The translations under genes and the position numbers were made by a program. 21,562 bases of DNA from Candidatus Parvarchaeota archaeon UBA573 (GTDB lineage: Archaea; Nanobdellota; Nanobdellia; Parvarchaeales; Parvarchaeaceae). Below the pieces are notes generated by a model. The model was not told the DNA's origin and did not search any database. It saw only the letters and a list, made by a program, of their open reading frames with translations. Shown here piece by piece: positions 6,230-14,337 of the stretch; the stretch's first letter is position 1; every line of letters starts with the position of its first letter. Where the stretch lies: NCBI GenBank assembly GCA_002502045.1, contig DAPE01000013.1, forward strand, positions 1-21,562. The letters are read 5' to 3'.

Positions 6230-8470
6230 ATGGAATTAAAAACCAAGGATTATTCTATTTCCAGGGAAGAGGGAGAGATCTCGCTTACATATAAAGTTCC
6301 TTTGGATGTTCTTTACCCAAATCCAGAGGATAATGAGGACATATTTGAGAAAGTAATAAACATAATAATAGAATCTGGAGATATAACACTTCTTACAATA
6401 GTAAGCGACAGAAATTATATTTATACTAAAGATCAGGTTAGCCTTTTAAATGACCTTGCAAATAGGTACAAGGCAATGCTTGAATCGGATTTATCAAAGC
6501 CGTTTGACAGTGATATACAGAAAAATTTCCCAGAAGAAGTTTCAAAGTTTAACTATATACTTTTCAACCGCCTAAAAAGGGACCCGCTTGGAGCATACGT
6601 ACTTGGCCTTAGGTTTCTAAGGGAGTTTAAAGTAAAACAGGAAAACTCAGGATCAGATTTATTTTCCGAGTTTTTAGACAAATTTAGCAACTTAATTTCA
6701 GAGATAGAAAAAATTCAGATTGTAAACAAAAACTTAAACCTTATATTAGGGTATAAGATAGGGGACAGACAACCTTACAGAGGCATATTCAAACCCCTTA
6801 TAAGGCCTAATTTCACTTACACAAGAATAATGTCCGAACCTCCACTCTCTGCGGTTGAGATAGAAAGCTATAAAATAGGGGATGAAGACCAAACAGAAGT
6901 AACTATATACCATATACCAGGGGTATCACAATATCTATACCACCTTTCTCCTCCTGAATTGCTCCTAAATGTAGAAGAGTATGATATACTGGATCAAGTA
7001 AGGAATAACTTAATTGATTATAGGCCACAAGAAAATGAATTTACAGACCCACTTAGAATGAGGGATGTTTTCTTTAAGATAAGTAAAGACATGATCTCTG
7101 AAATAAGCACAAAAAACAAGTATAGCTTAAGCTTCAAGGACATAGACAAGCTTGCAAGGATTCTTGTAAGACTTACTGTCGGTTTTGGTATGACTGAGAT
7201 AGTTTTGTCCGATGATATGGTAGAGGATGTATACATAAACTCTCCAATAAGTAAATCTCCTGTTTTTGTAAAGCATTCAAAATACGGAGAATGTGCATCT
7301 AATATTATACCAAACGCAAAGGAAGTAGATGCCTGGACTTCTAGATTCAGGTTGATGTCTGGAAGAGCTTTAGATGAAGGCCACCCTGTTCTGGACACTG
7401 AATTAATAACAGATTTATTTAGATCAAGAGTTGCAATAGCACAGCGCCCCCTTTCTCCTGAAGGAGTAAGCATAGCATTCAGAAGACACAGGGAAAAACC
7501 CTGGACAATTCCTCTATTCATAAACAATCAGATGATATCTCCTTTTACAGCGGGCCTGCTATGGTTCTGCGTTGAGGGGGCAAGAACAATACTAATAAGC
7601 GGCACGAGGGGTGCTGGTAAAACCTCAATGCTTACTGCATTGATGCTTCTTCTTATGAAAAGATATAGAGTAATAACTGTAGAAGACACTTTGGAAATAC
7701 CGACTGATGCTTTTACGAAATTAGGCTATGATATGCTTTCATTAAAGGTGCAGAGCGCAATTACTGGCGAAAAATCGGAAATGAGCGCCGATGAAGGAAT
7801 AAGAACAACTTTAAGGTTGGGTGACAGCTCATTAATTGTTGGAGAAGTAAGAAGCACTGAAGCAAAGGCCTTGTATGAAGCAATGCGTGTTGGTGCACTT
7901 TCAAATACAGTTATGGGAACCATACATGGTGAAAACCCTTATGGAGTTTTCGACAGGGTTGTCAATGACCTTGGTGTACCTAGAACAAGCTTCAAAGCAA
8001 CAGATTTAATAGTCTCTGTAAATAAGATTAGGACAGAAGACAGATTAATTGAGAAAAGAAGGGTACTTAACGTAACTGAGGTAAGGAAAGAATGGATAGA
8101 TGACCCGCAGTATGAAAACGGATTTGTAGACTTGGTAAAATATGATATACACAAGGACAGCCTTGATCCATCTAATGATTTACTTGAAGGGAACAGTTAC
8201 GTAATAAAAGAGATAGCCTCGAGAGTAGAAGAATGGGCAGGCAAGTGGGATGCGGTATTAGATAACATAAACGCTAGAGGGGATGTGCTCAGTTTATTAT
8301 CCGACTATGCAAATAAAACAAATAACCCTACATTATTAGAAGCTGAATTTACTTCTTCTGCAATAGACCAGTATTATGAGATAATAAGCAGGCTAAGAGA
8401 AGAATATGGAACCGCAGAAAGAAAAAATATAGTAAACTTATTTGAATTATGGCTAAAAAGCAAAAAGTAA
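6230..8470 (+). CDS. Type II/IV secretion (pilus) ATPase, GspE/TadA/VirB11 family
   Basis: A 746-residue cytoplasmic ATPase of the hexameric family that powers archaeal pili, archaella and related secretion. An N-terminal region of about 300 residues is family-specific. The two-part ATPase core follows: Walker A GTRGAGKTS (458-466), an Asp box near VITVEDTLEIP (about 484-494), Walker B region GDSSLIVGEVR (531-541) and a His box MGTIHGEN (about 563-570). All hallmark motifs look intact, so it should be active. About 140 residues follow the core. It is longer than FlaI (about 550), and it is not next to fla genes. Its end overlaps the start of the TadC-like gene by 22 bases. No pilin gene is beside it, so whether it builds a pilus, secretes protein or both is open. 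Confidence 0.9.
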   Translation: MELKTKDYSISREEGEISLTYKVPLDVLYPNPEDNEDIFEKVINIIIESGDITLLTIVSDRNYIYTKDQVSLLNDLANRYKAMLESDLSKPFDSDIQKNFPEEVSKFNYILFNRLKRDPLGAYVLGLRFLREFKVKQENSGSDLFSEFLDKFSNLISEIEKIQIVNKNLNLILGYKIGDRQPYRGIFKPLIRPNFTYTRIMSEPPLSAVEIESYKIGDEDQTEVTIYHIPGVSQYLYHLSPPELLLNVEEYDILDQVRNNLIDYRPQENEFTDPLRMRDVFFKISKDMISEISTKNKYSLSFKDIDKLARILVRLTVGFGMTEIVLSDDMVEDVYINSPISKSPVFVKHSKYGECASNIIPNAKEVDAWTSRFRLMSGRALDEGHPVLDTELITDLFRSRVAIAQRPLSPEGVSIAFRRHREKPWTIPLFINNQMISPFTAGLLWFCVEGARTILISGTRGAGKTSMLTALMLLLMKRYRVITVEDTLEIPTDAFTKLGYDMLSLKVQSAITGEKSEMSADEGIRTTLRLGDSSLIVGEVRSTEAKALYEAMRVGALSNTVMGTIHGENPYGVFDRVVNDLGVPRTSFKATDLIVSVNKIRTEDRLIEKRRVLNVTEVRKEWIDDPQYENGFVDLVKYDIHKDSLDPSNDLLEGNSYVIKEIASRVEEWAGKWDAVLDNINARGDVLSLLSDYANKTNNPTLLEAEFTSSAIDQYYEIISRLREEYGTAERKNIVNLFELWLKSKK

Positions 8471-10566
8471 AGGAAAAGATACCGACTATGAGGATAGATA
8501 AAAACTTCATAGATACCTATTACACAAAAGAAAACTTAGTTCCAAGTGACTTATACAAAAAAGATGAAAATGTAAGGGAAGAACTACGTTCCTTGGAGTA
8601 TAAGATATTCAAAGAAAAAAATCCTACGACATTCTCAAAGATAATAAACTTTGGAGCTAGTACAATCGGTAAAGTAATAAAATTCAACATAAACAAAGAA
8701 CAGGAAAAGAAAATCAACACTTTGCTTTATTTATTAGGATATGATTTTGATGCAAAACAGTTGTATGGTTTTGGTGTATTCTCCTTAGTAAGTCTTATGA
8801 TATTAGGAGTTATACTCCTAGTATTTGGACAGATAATAATTGGAATAGTATTGATGTTTCTAGGAGTATTATCATTTATAGGAGTTCAGATTTTCCCACA
8901 GCAACAGATGACAGTTAGGTTGAGTAGATCCTCAAGCGACCTTGTAACTATGATACTTTACATGGTTATATTTATGAGACAGACGCCAAATCTTGAAGGA
9001 GCTGTTCAATTTGCCTCTGATAACCTAACAAGTTATTTAGCTCTAGATCTAAAAAAACTTATTTGGGATACTGCTGCTAGAAAATATAACAACATAAAGG
9101 AAGCTTTGGATGAGTACTCGCAAAGATGGGCAAAATCAAGCCCTGCATTTACAGATTCACTTTTCTTGATTGAAAGCTCTACCTCACAGGAAACTGAAGA
9201 AGCAAGGCTTGACTTGTTAGATGAAGCTTCCGACAGAGTTCTTGGGGGAACATTCGAAGCGATGACTAAATATGCCTCTTCGCTAAAAGAGCCTCTTAAT
9301 ACAATATATATGATAGGTATGGTTCTGCCAGTTTTAGGGTTAGTACTTGCCCCTATGTTAATGGCTTTCGTAGCAGTACCAGACTTTGGTCTTCTTTTAG
9401 CTTTAATGTATGATGTTGGGCTTCCTCTAATGGTTTATTTCCTTATCCGAAACAAATTAATGACAAGACCAAGCGGATTCGGTGCACCTGACATAAAAAA
9501 TATACCAAATATACCAAAAATAGGGAATTTCTTTATAAATTTTGGAAAAAAGAAAGTAAGTATAAGCGCGCTCTTCCCTGCAATAGCTATTTTTATACTT
9601 TTTATGCTGCCAGTTTACTTTTTATATCCTTTATTGCTAACATTTGGACCGACGCAGATATATGTTTCTATGTTTATAACCGCAGCGATAGGATTCTCGG
9701 TTGTAGTTTACCTAAAACTATCAGTCGTACAACTCAAAGAAACCGAGGAAGAATTAACAGCGATAGAATCTTCATTTGGTGCAGCGATGTCACAGATGAG
9801 CTCATTTCTCTCACAAGGATACCCGCCTGAAGCTACTTTGGTGAAGGTTGAAGAAAACATGAAGGGAACTCCTGTAGCAGAATTTTTTGATGTAACAATA
9901 AATAACATTAGAAAGTTAGGTATGTCATTAAAGGATGCATTCTTCAACCCAACAAATGGTTCTACAAGGTTTTTCCCGTCGCCATTAATTCTAGCGTCAA
10001 CTAAAATATTCTTGTCATCTGCTGCAAAAAGCGTAAGAAATGCTTCGGTAGCCACATCATACGTTTCAAAGCATCTTGCTAATCTAAGGAAAATAGAAGA
10101 ACAAGTTCGCTCGATGCTAGAGGAAGTTACATCCGGAATGCGTGTCGAAGTTGGACTTATAAGCCCTGCGATGGCGGGTATAGTTGTAGGCTTGACTACT
10201 CTGATAGGAACAGTCCTTACTTCACTTTCAGGCAGCATAACCTCGATACAAAGTGCTGCTAGCACATCTTCAAGCAGCAGTGTTTCTTCGGTTGTTCCAT
10301 TTGCATTTAGTATGTTTAATTTAAGTGGGGGAGCAATACCTCTTTATACTTTTCAGGTTATAATTGGAATTTATTTAGTAAGCTTAAGTATAATTATAGG
10401 ATACGCTGTATCATCAATTTCACAACCTGGGGATAAGATATTAATGCGTGATACTATGGCGTCTATGCTTCTTATTTCAATGATATTGTATATACTAATA
10501 GCATTCATAGTTACATTGATATTTGGATCTGTAGGAGGATTAGTAATAAGCGCAACACATATCTAG
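8449..10566 (+). CDS. Type II secretion F-domain membrane protein (TadC/FlaJ-like)
   Basis: A 705-residue integral membrane platform protein that partners the ATPase encoded just upstream. Layout: soluble N-terminus (about 1-100); two transmembrane helices (about 105-150); a first T2SF-type cytoplasmic helical domain (about 158-280); four or so helices (about 285-430); a second T2SF-type domain (about 440-570, LSQGYPPEATLVKVEEN near its start); and C-terminal helices ending in a hydrophobic tail. The duplicated T2SF plan fits archaeal FlaJ/PilC-like proteins. A serine-rich stretch (about 600-615) lies in a predicted loop. The ATG lies inside the ATPase reading frame and has no Shine-Dalgarno sequence, which points to translational coupling and a fixed ATPase-platform ratio. 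Confidence 0.9.
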   Translation: MAKKQKVKEKIPTMRIDKNFIDTYYTKENLVPSDLYKKDENVREELRSLEYKIFKEKNPTTFSKIINFGASTIGKVIKFNINKEQEKKINTLLYLLGYDFDAKQLYGFGVFSLVSLMILGVILLVFGQIIIGIVLMFLGVLSFIGVQIFPQQQMTVRLSRSSSDLVTMILYMVIFMRQTPNLEGAVQFASDNLTSYLALDLKKLIWDTAARKYNNIKEALDEYSQRWAKSSPAFTDSLFLIESSTSQETEEARLDLLDEASDRVLGGTFEAMTKYASSLKEPLNTIYMIGMVLPVLGLVLAPMLMAFVAVPDFGLLLALMYDVGLPLMVYFLIRNKLMTRPSGFGAPDIKNIPNIPKIGNFFINFGKKKVSISALFPAIAIFILFMLPVYFLYPLLLTFGPTQIYVSMFITAAIGFSVVVYLKLSVVQLKETEEELTAIESSFGAAMSQMSSFLSQGYPPEATLVKVEENMKGTPVAEFFDVTINNIRKLGMSLKDAFFNPTNGSTRFFPSPLILASTKIFLSSAAKSVRNASVATSYVSKHLANLRKIEEQVRSMLEEVTSGMRVEVGLISPAMAGIVVGLTTLIGTVLTSLSGSITSIQSAASTSSSSSVSSVVPFAFSMFNLSGGAIPLYTFQVIIGIYLVSLSIIIGYAVSSISQPGDKILMRDTMASMLLISMILYILIAFIVTLIFGSVGGLVISATHI

Positions 10567-10797
10567 TAAATATAAAATAATTTAACAAAAATCATTTGTC
10601 TTAAATTAATCTTTAACTAACCAATTATATAAGTGGGCATATACTCTGTGTTAGTATTATTATTTTCAGTATTAACTAAAAAAGCATAATCAAAGTTTAA
10701 TTCGCTATGATTTAGAACAAAACTGACTACATTTATAGTTTATAGGATTTAATTGAGTTTTATAATAGAGTTATTTATGTAAAATCTATGAAGATAC
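10567..10797. other. AT-rich intergenic region without a recognised gene
   Basis: The longest gap in the window (with the promoter below, 261 bases). Very AT-rich on both strands. Only very short open frames occur, and no tRNA-like fold, tandem repeat or convincing C/D-box pair was found. A TATA-like AATTATATAAG at 10622-10632 stands more than 190 bases before mqo and could serve an unrecognised small RNA, but nothing supports that directly. Confidence 0.4.
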
Positions 10798-10809
10798 AAT
10801 TAAATTTTA
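10798..10809 (+). promoter_or_regulatory. TATA-like box of the mqo-like gene
   Basis: AATTAAATTTTA is centred 25 bases before the ATG at 10828, with no Shine-Dalgarno sequence between; this fits a leaderless transcript. Confidence 0.5.
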
Positions 10810-10827
10810 GTAATTTGTTAAATTATC

Positions 10828-12162
10828 ATGTCAAAAAAGTATGAAATAGTAATAATAGGAGCAGGTGTTGTTGGAACTGCAAGTATGTATGCTCTGAGCA
10901 GATATTCTGATTTTAAAGAAGTTCTATTGATAGAAAAGGAAAAAGACGTCGCATTACTTAACTCAAACAGCAATAACAATAGCCAGACGCTTCATTCTGG
11001 TGAGATAGAAACAAACTATTCCATAGAAAAAACAAAAGAAACAAAGGAGAACGCAAAACTAGTTGTGAGCTATGCTAATAAGGAATTAAATAAAGACGAG
11101 CAAAAGAATATTATACAAAAATGTCAAAAAATGACACTTGCAGTAGGAGATAACGAGATAGATAAACTTGAAAAAAGATATGACTCTGAATTTAAGGATA
11201 TATTCCCTTACGTCAAAAAACTTGACAAAAAAGAAGCCATCGCAAAGGTGGAGCCTAATGTAGTAAAAGGAAGAGACAAAAATGAAAATTTACTTGCACT
11301 TTTTACAGATAATGGTTATATGGTGGATTACCATAATCTTTCAAAGTCATTTTTAGACATAGCCCTCCAGAAAGATTCATTTAAAGCAAAATTCAATGAA
11401 GAAGTAACAGAAATAAAAAAGACTTCAGAAGGGTATATAATAAAATCTAGAAAAGGAGAAATACTTTCTGATTCTGTGCTTGTAACTGCCGGAGCATACA
11501 GCTTATTCTTTGCTAAAAAACTCGGGTACGGAAACAACTTAGGGGTATTATCAGTAGGCGGTAAATTCTATTATTCAAAGAAAGTTCTAAAAGGAAAAGT
11601 TTATAGAGTCGAAAGAGAAGGGATACCTTTTGCCGCTGTACATGGCGATCCTGATATTACTGATCCAACTATAACAAGGTTTGGCCCTACAGTAAATATT
11701 TATCCTGAACTAGAAAAAGGAAACTTGTATTCAATGCCTGATTACTTCCATTCCCTTAACTTCAATGAAGCTACTGCTAAAAGCCTGGAGAACATACTCT
11801 TTGATAAGACGATCTCAAAAATAGTCAAAGAGAACTTGATTTATTCCATCCCATTTATAGGAAAAATATCCTTTACTAAAAATGAAGTAAATAAGATAGT
11901 ACCCTCATTAAGGCCAGAAGATCTCCAGCTTGCACATAATGTAGGCGGGATAAGGCCACAAATAATAGACACAAATAAAAAACAGCTTGCGTTGGGTGGA
12001 ACTGCAATAGAAGGAGACGGAGCTTTATTTTCAGTAACACCATCCCCAGGTGCGACTTCCTGTCTTAAAGAGGCAATGGATAATTGCCTTTATTTAGCAG
12101 ACTACAACGAAAAGCAGTTCTACTTAGAAAAATTCAAACAGGACTTAGATTATAGATTATAA
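10828..12162 (+). CDS. mqo: FAD-dependent malate:quinone oxidoreductase-like protein
   Basis: A 444-residue flavoprotein with an N-terminal FAD Rossmann motif, IIGAGVVG (residues 9-16), followed by the acidic end of the second strand (LLIEKE, 33-38). SQTLHSGEIETNY (52-64) matches the version of malate:quinone oxidoreductase known from Campylobacter and Helicobacter, and differs from the enterobacterial form. A C-terminal FAD-contact segment, NVGGIRPQI (about 371-379), and a closing glycine-rich strand are present. The reaction would be malate to oxaloacetate with electrons to membrane quinone. Related L-2-hydroxyglutarate and other COG0579 oxidases are the main alternative. It stands alone with its own promoter. 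The bacterial look of the motif suggests possible transfer, which is inference. An aspartase/fumarase-family gene 5.4 kb downstream would supply a linked metabolite. Confidence 0.75.
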   Translation: MSKKYEIVIIGAGVVGTASMYALSRYSDFKEVLLIEKEKDVALLNSNSNNNSQTLHSGEIETNYSIEKTKETKENAKLVVSYANKELNKDEQKNIIQKCQKMTLAVGDNEIDKLEKRYDSEFKDIFPYVKKLDKKEAIAKVEPNVVKGRDKNENLLALFTDNGYMVDYHNLSKSFLDIALQKDSFKAKFNEEVTEIKKTSEGYIIKSRKGEILSDSVLVTAGAYSLFFAKKLGYGNNLGVLSVGGKFYYSKKVLKGKVYRVEREGIPFAAVHGDPDITDPTITRFGPTVNIYPELEKGNLYSMPDYFHSLNFNEATAKSLENILFDKTISKIVKENLIYSIPFIGKISFTKNEVNKIVPSLRPEDLQLAHNVGGIRPQIIDTNKKQLALGGTAIEGDGALFSVTPSPGATSCLKEAMDNCLYLADYNEKQFYLEKFKQDLDYRL

Positions 12163-12180
12163 TAAACTATCATAAAGTAT

Positions 12181-12191
12181 TATTTAATAAT
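12181..12191 (+). promoter_or_regulatory. TATA-like box of the NMNAT-DUF488 gene
   Basis: TATTTAATAAT is centred about 25 bases before the ATG at 12210. No Shine-Dalgarno sequence follows, consistent with leaderless transcription. Confidence 0.5.
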
Positions 12192-12209
12192 TAAAAATCT
12201 AATAAATTC

Positions 12210-13223
12210 ATGGAGATACTGTTTATAGGCCGTTTTCAGCCATTTCATAAAGGACACTTAAAAACTTTGATTTCATTAGCCAAAAAAGCTGATCTTATAA
12301 AAATAGTCATAGGGAGCAAACAGTTCTCATTCGAAAAAAGAAACCCTTTCACTTTTCAAGAGAGAAAAGAGATGATTGAAAGATCTTTTAAAAAAGAAAA
12401 CCTGAAAAATTTCATGATATTTGGATTAGAGGATAAAAATTCAGATTCTAAATGGTTCAAAGAGCTGATAAAAACTGTGGGAAAATTCGATGTGCACTAT
12501 GGTGGTAATAAACATGTGAGAGCGATTCTTTTACACTATAAAAAACAGACAAAAACAATAAAACGACATAAAAAAGAGTTATCCGGAACAGAAATAAGAA
12601 AACTAATAGTAGAGAATAAAAAAGTGACAAAATTTCTTACACCTGAAACTTTAAGGGTAATTAGAAAAACAGACGGCTTTGAACGAATAAAAAACATAAA
12701 GAAAACTAATAAAAAAAGAGTATTCACAATAGGACATTCAACAAGGAACATAAATGACTTTATAGATTTAATAAAAGAATACGGCATTAAAGAGGTTATA
12801 GATATAAGAAAAATCCCTATGTCAATGCATAATCCCCAATTTAATGCTGTCTCTTTAAAAAGAGACTTAATAAAAAACGGAGTTGAATACAAAAATATTA
12901 AAGAATTAGGAGGGCTAAGACAAAACAGCAAGAATTCAATGAATACTTTTTGGGAGAATAATTCTTTTAGAGGCTTTGCAGATTATATGCAAACAAGAAA
13001 TTTTAAGAAAGGTTTAGTTTATCTTATGAAAGCTTCGGCTAAAAAAAGAACTGTAATAATGTGCGCTGAAATATTACCTTGGCAATGCCACCGTTCTCTT
13101 GTGTCTGATGCTCTTGTTTTAAAAGGATTCTCAGTAACCCATATTATAAACCACAACGAAACTTTTGAGCATAAAATAAATAAACACGCGATAAATTACC
13201 GTGGAGGTCTTCTATATAAATAA
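12210..13223 (+). CDS. nadM: Fusion: NMN adenylyltransferase (NadM type) + DUF488 domain
   Basis: A 337-residue protein with two full domains. Residues 1 to about 160 are an archaeal nicotinamide-nucleotide adenylyltransferase: GRFQPFHKGH (7-16) is the nucleotidyltransferase HxGH motif, NPFTFQERKEM (45-55) and SGTEIR (125-130) are the family's later motifs. This enzyme joins NMN and ATP to make NAD. After a lysine-rich linker (161-170), residues 171-337 are a DUF488 domain: TIGHS (173-177), the DIR segment (198-200), LGGLR (233-237), MCAE (284-287) and WQCHR (291-295), with cysteines 285 and 293 in conserved places. DUF488 has no settled function. The frame runs unbroken through the junction, with no internal ATG there, so this is a true fusion rather than two genes. 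Its neighbours give no pathway hint. Confidence 0.9.
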   Translation: MEILFIGRFQPFHKGHLKTLISLAKKADLIKIVIGSKQFSFEKRNPFTFQERKEMIERSFKKENLKNFMIFGLEDKNSDSKWFKELIKTVGKFDVHYGGNKHVRAILLHYKKQTKTIKRHKKELSGTEIRKLIVENKKVTKFLTPETLRVIRKTDGFERIKNIKKTNKKRVFTIGHSTRNINDFIDLIKEYGIKEVIDIRKIPMSMHNPQFNAVSLKRDLIKNGVEYKNIKELGGLRQNSKNSMNTFWENNSFRGFADYMQTRNFKKGLVYLMKASAKKRTVIMCAEILPWQCHRSLVSDALVLKGFSVTHIINHNETFEHKINKHAINYRGGLLYK

Positions 13224-13250
13224 AAATACAAAAAGTCTTCATTCTAGCTT

Positions 13251-13268
13251 TAATCTTTTAAAAGATTA
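13251..13268. terminator. Palindrome at a convergent gene junction
   Basis: A perfect 18-base palindrome, TAATCTTTT/AAAAGATTA, ends exactly on the stop codon of the dCMP deaminase gene, 28 bases after the fusion gene's stop. T-rich sequence follows on the plus strand. It may act as a bidirectional terminator, though AT-only stems this short are weak. Confidence 0.35.
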
Positions 13269-13745
13269 TTTATTTGCGTAATCCTCTTCTTTGTCTTCTT
13301 TTACTTCTATAGGTATATTGGATTTACTAAAAAGCTCAAGGGTATCTTTATCATCATGATATTTCTTAAATGCAACCACTCTTTTAACTCCTACCTGAAC
13401 AAGCATTTTTGCGCATACAAAACAAGGTTCCATAGTTACGTAAGCCGTTGAACCGTCAAGAGAAACACCAAACTTAGCTGCTTGTGTTATTGCATTTTGC
13501 TCCGCATGCACTGTCCTGATACAGTGTGTAGTTATCTCCCCAGTTTCGTTATCATACTGCTTTCTTAACATATGGCCTACATCATCACAATGAGGCATAC
13601 CTTTTGGGGAACCGGCATAACCAGTAGCAAGAATTCTGTTTTCCTTAACTATAACGCATGCTGCATGTCCTCTGTCACAAGTTGATCTTTCTGCTACTTT
13701 TTTTGTTATTTCAGTAAAATACTCGTCCCAAGATAGCCTTGCCAT
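13266..13745 (-). CDS. dCMP deaminase (deoxycytidylate deaminase family)
   Basis: A 159-residue zinc enzyme of the cytidine/deoxycytidylate deaminase superfamily. The active site is plain: H80-A-E82 (VHAEQNAI), with E82 as the proton shuttle, and P107-C108-x-x-C111 (MEPCFVCAKM) as zinc ligands. An N-terminal STCDRGHAACVIVKENRILATGY-type region contains C23 and the strand typical of dCMP deaminases, and the GSPKGMPHC loop (45-53) fits dCMP rather than free-nucleoside deaminases. It would convert dCMP to dUMP, feeding dTMP synthesis. Length is normal. The start follows the peroxiredoxin stop by one base, with no good Shine-Dalgarno sequence, so the two are cotranscribed. ComE-type or other deaminase roles are less likely. 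Confidence 0.9.
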   Translation of the reverse strand: MARLSWDEYFTEITKKVAERSTCDRGHAACVIVKENRILATGYAGSPKGMPHCDDVGHMLRKQYDNETGEITTHCIRTVHAEQNAITQAAKFGVSLDGSTAYVTMEPCFVCAKMLVQVGVKRVVAFKKYHDDKDTLELFSKSNIPIEVKEDKEEDYANK

Positions 13746-13746
13746 C

Positions 13747-14262
13747 TTACTTCAAAGTTTCCTGGCCCTCTTTCCAATTGACCCCGCATAGTCCACCTGT
13801 CTGCAAAGCGGATAGAACACGATAGGTTTCATCTGTGCTTCTGCCAACATTGTCATCTGTAACAACCATATATTTTACTATGCCGTTAGGATCAATTATA
13901 AACAATCCTCTATGCGCATTTCCACTTTCATCATTGTAAATCCCGTATGCTTTACTTATTGAGCCCAACCTATCTGCCAAAATTGGAAAATTAACCTTTG
14001 CTATTCTTTTATCGCTTTCAGCCCAGGCCTTGTGGACATATACGCTGTCAACGCTTGCGGCAACTATCTCAGTGTCTTTATCCTTGAATTTATTATAGTC
14101 TTCTGCAAAACCCTCTAACTCTGTGGGACATACAAAAGTAAAATCCGCCGGATAGAAAAATAAAACCAACCATTTTCCTCTATAGTCACTCAATTTAACG
14201 CTCTTAAATTCACCGTTTACATATGCTTCAGAATCAAATTCTGGTGCTTGTTTCCCTATCAT
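13747..14262 (-). CDS. 2-Cys peroxiredoxin (AhpC/TSA family)
   Basis: A 171-residue thiol peroxidase that reduces hydrogen peroxide and organic peroxides. The peroxidatic cysteine lies in DFTFVCPTELEGF (C45 from the ATG at 14262), and GRSTDETYRVLSALQ (about 140-154) carries the conserved arginine region. A second cysteine, C159 in GGLCGVNW, occupies the place of the resolving cysteine, though the usual VCPxxW motif is altered. The start matters: a GTG at 14271 is in frame, but it is part of GGGGTGAT (14267-14274), a near-perfect Shine-Dalgarno sequence placed four bases before ATG 14262, so the ATG is chosen. First gene of a pair with dCMP deaminase. Electron donor is not encoded nearby. Confidence 0.92.
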   Translation of the reverse strand: MIGKQAPEFDSEAYVNGEFKSVKLSDYRGKWLVLFFYPADFTFVCPTELEGFAEDYNKFKDKDTEIVAASVDSVYVHKAWAESDKRIAKVNFPILADRLGSISKAYGIYNDESGNAHRGLFIIDPNGIVKYMVVTDDNVGRSTDETYRVLSALQTGGLCGVNWKEGQETLK

Positions 14263-14266
14263 ACTA

Positions 14267-14274
14267 ATCACCCC
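14267..14274 (-). promoter_or_regulatory. Ribosome-binding site deciding the peroxiredoxin start
   Basis: GGGGTGAT on the minus strand, four bases before ATG 14262. It contains the GTG that a naive caller would take as start. Confidence 0.7.
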
Positions 14275-14337
14275 ATTAGAATATAGATTATATAAGGTGT
14301 GAAGATTAATAAACTTTTTTATTTTTCAATATATTAA

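Noticed and set aside
7018..7527. A 169-codon open frame on the minus strand
   Set aside because: It lies wholly inside the secretion ATPase gene, opposite its conserved N-terminal and pre-Walker region, and its translation shows no domain signs.
9708..10265. A 185-codon open frame on the minus strand
   Set aside because: It is antisense to the second T2SF domain of the TadC-like gene; no start signal and a composition that mirrors the real frame.
10695..10735. Possible C/D-box small RNA (ATGATTT and CTGA)
   Set aside because: The C box deviates from RTGATGA, the boxes are too close for a guide, and no C'/D' pair or closing stem is seen.
12536..12931. A 131-codon open frame on the minus strand
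   Set aside because: Antisense to the NMNAT-DUF488 junction. I checked whether it marked a break between two genes, but the plus frame is continuous and both domains are complete.
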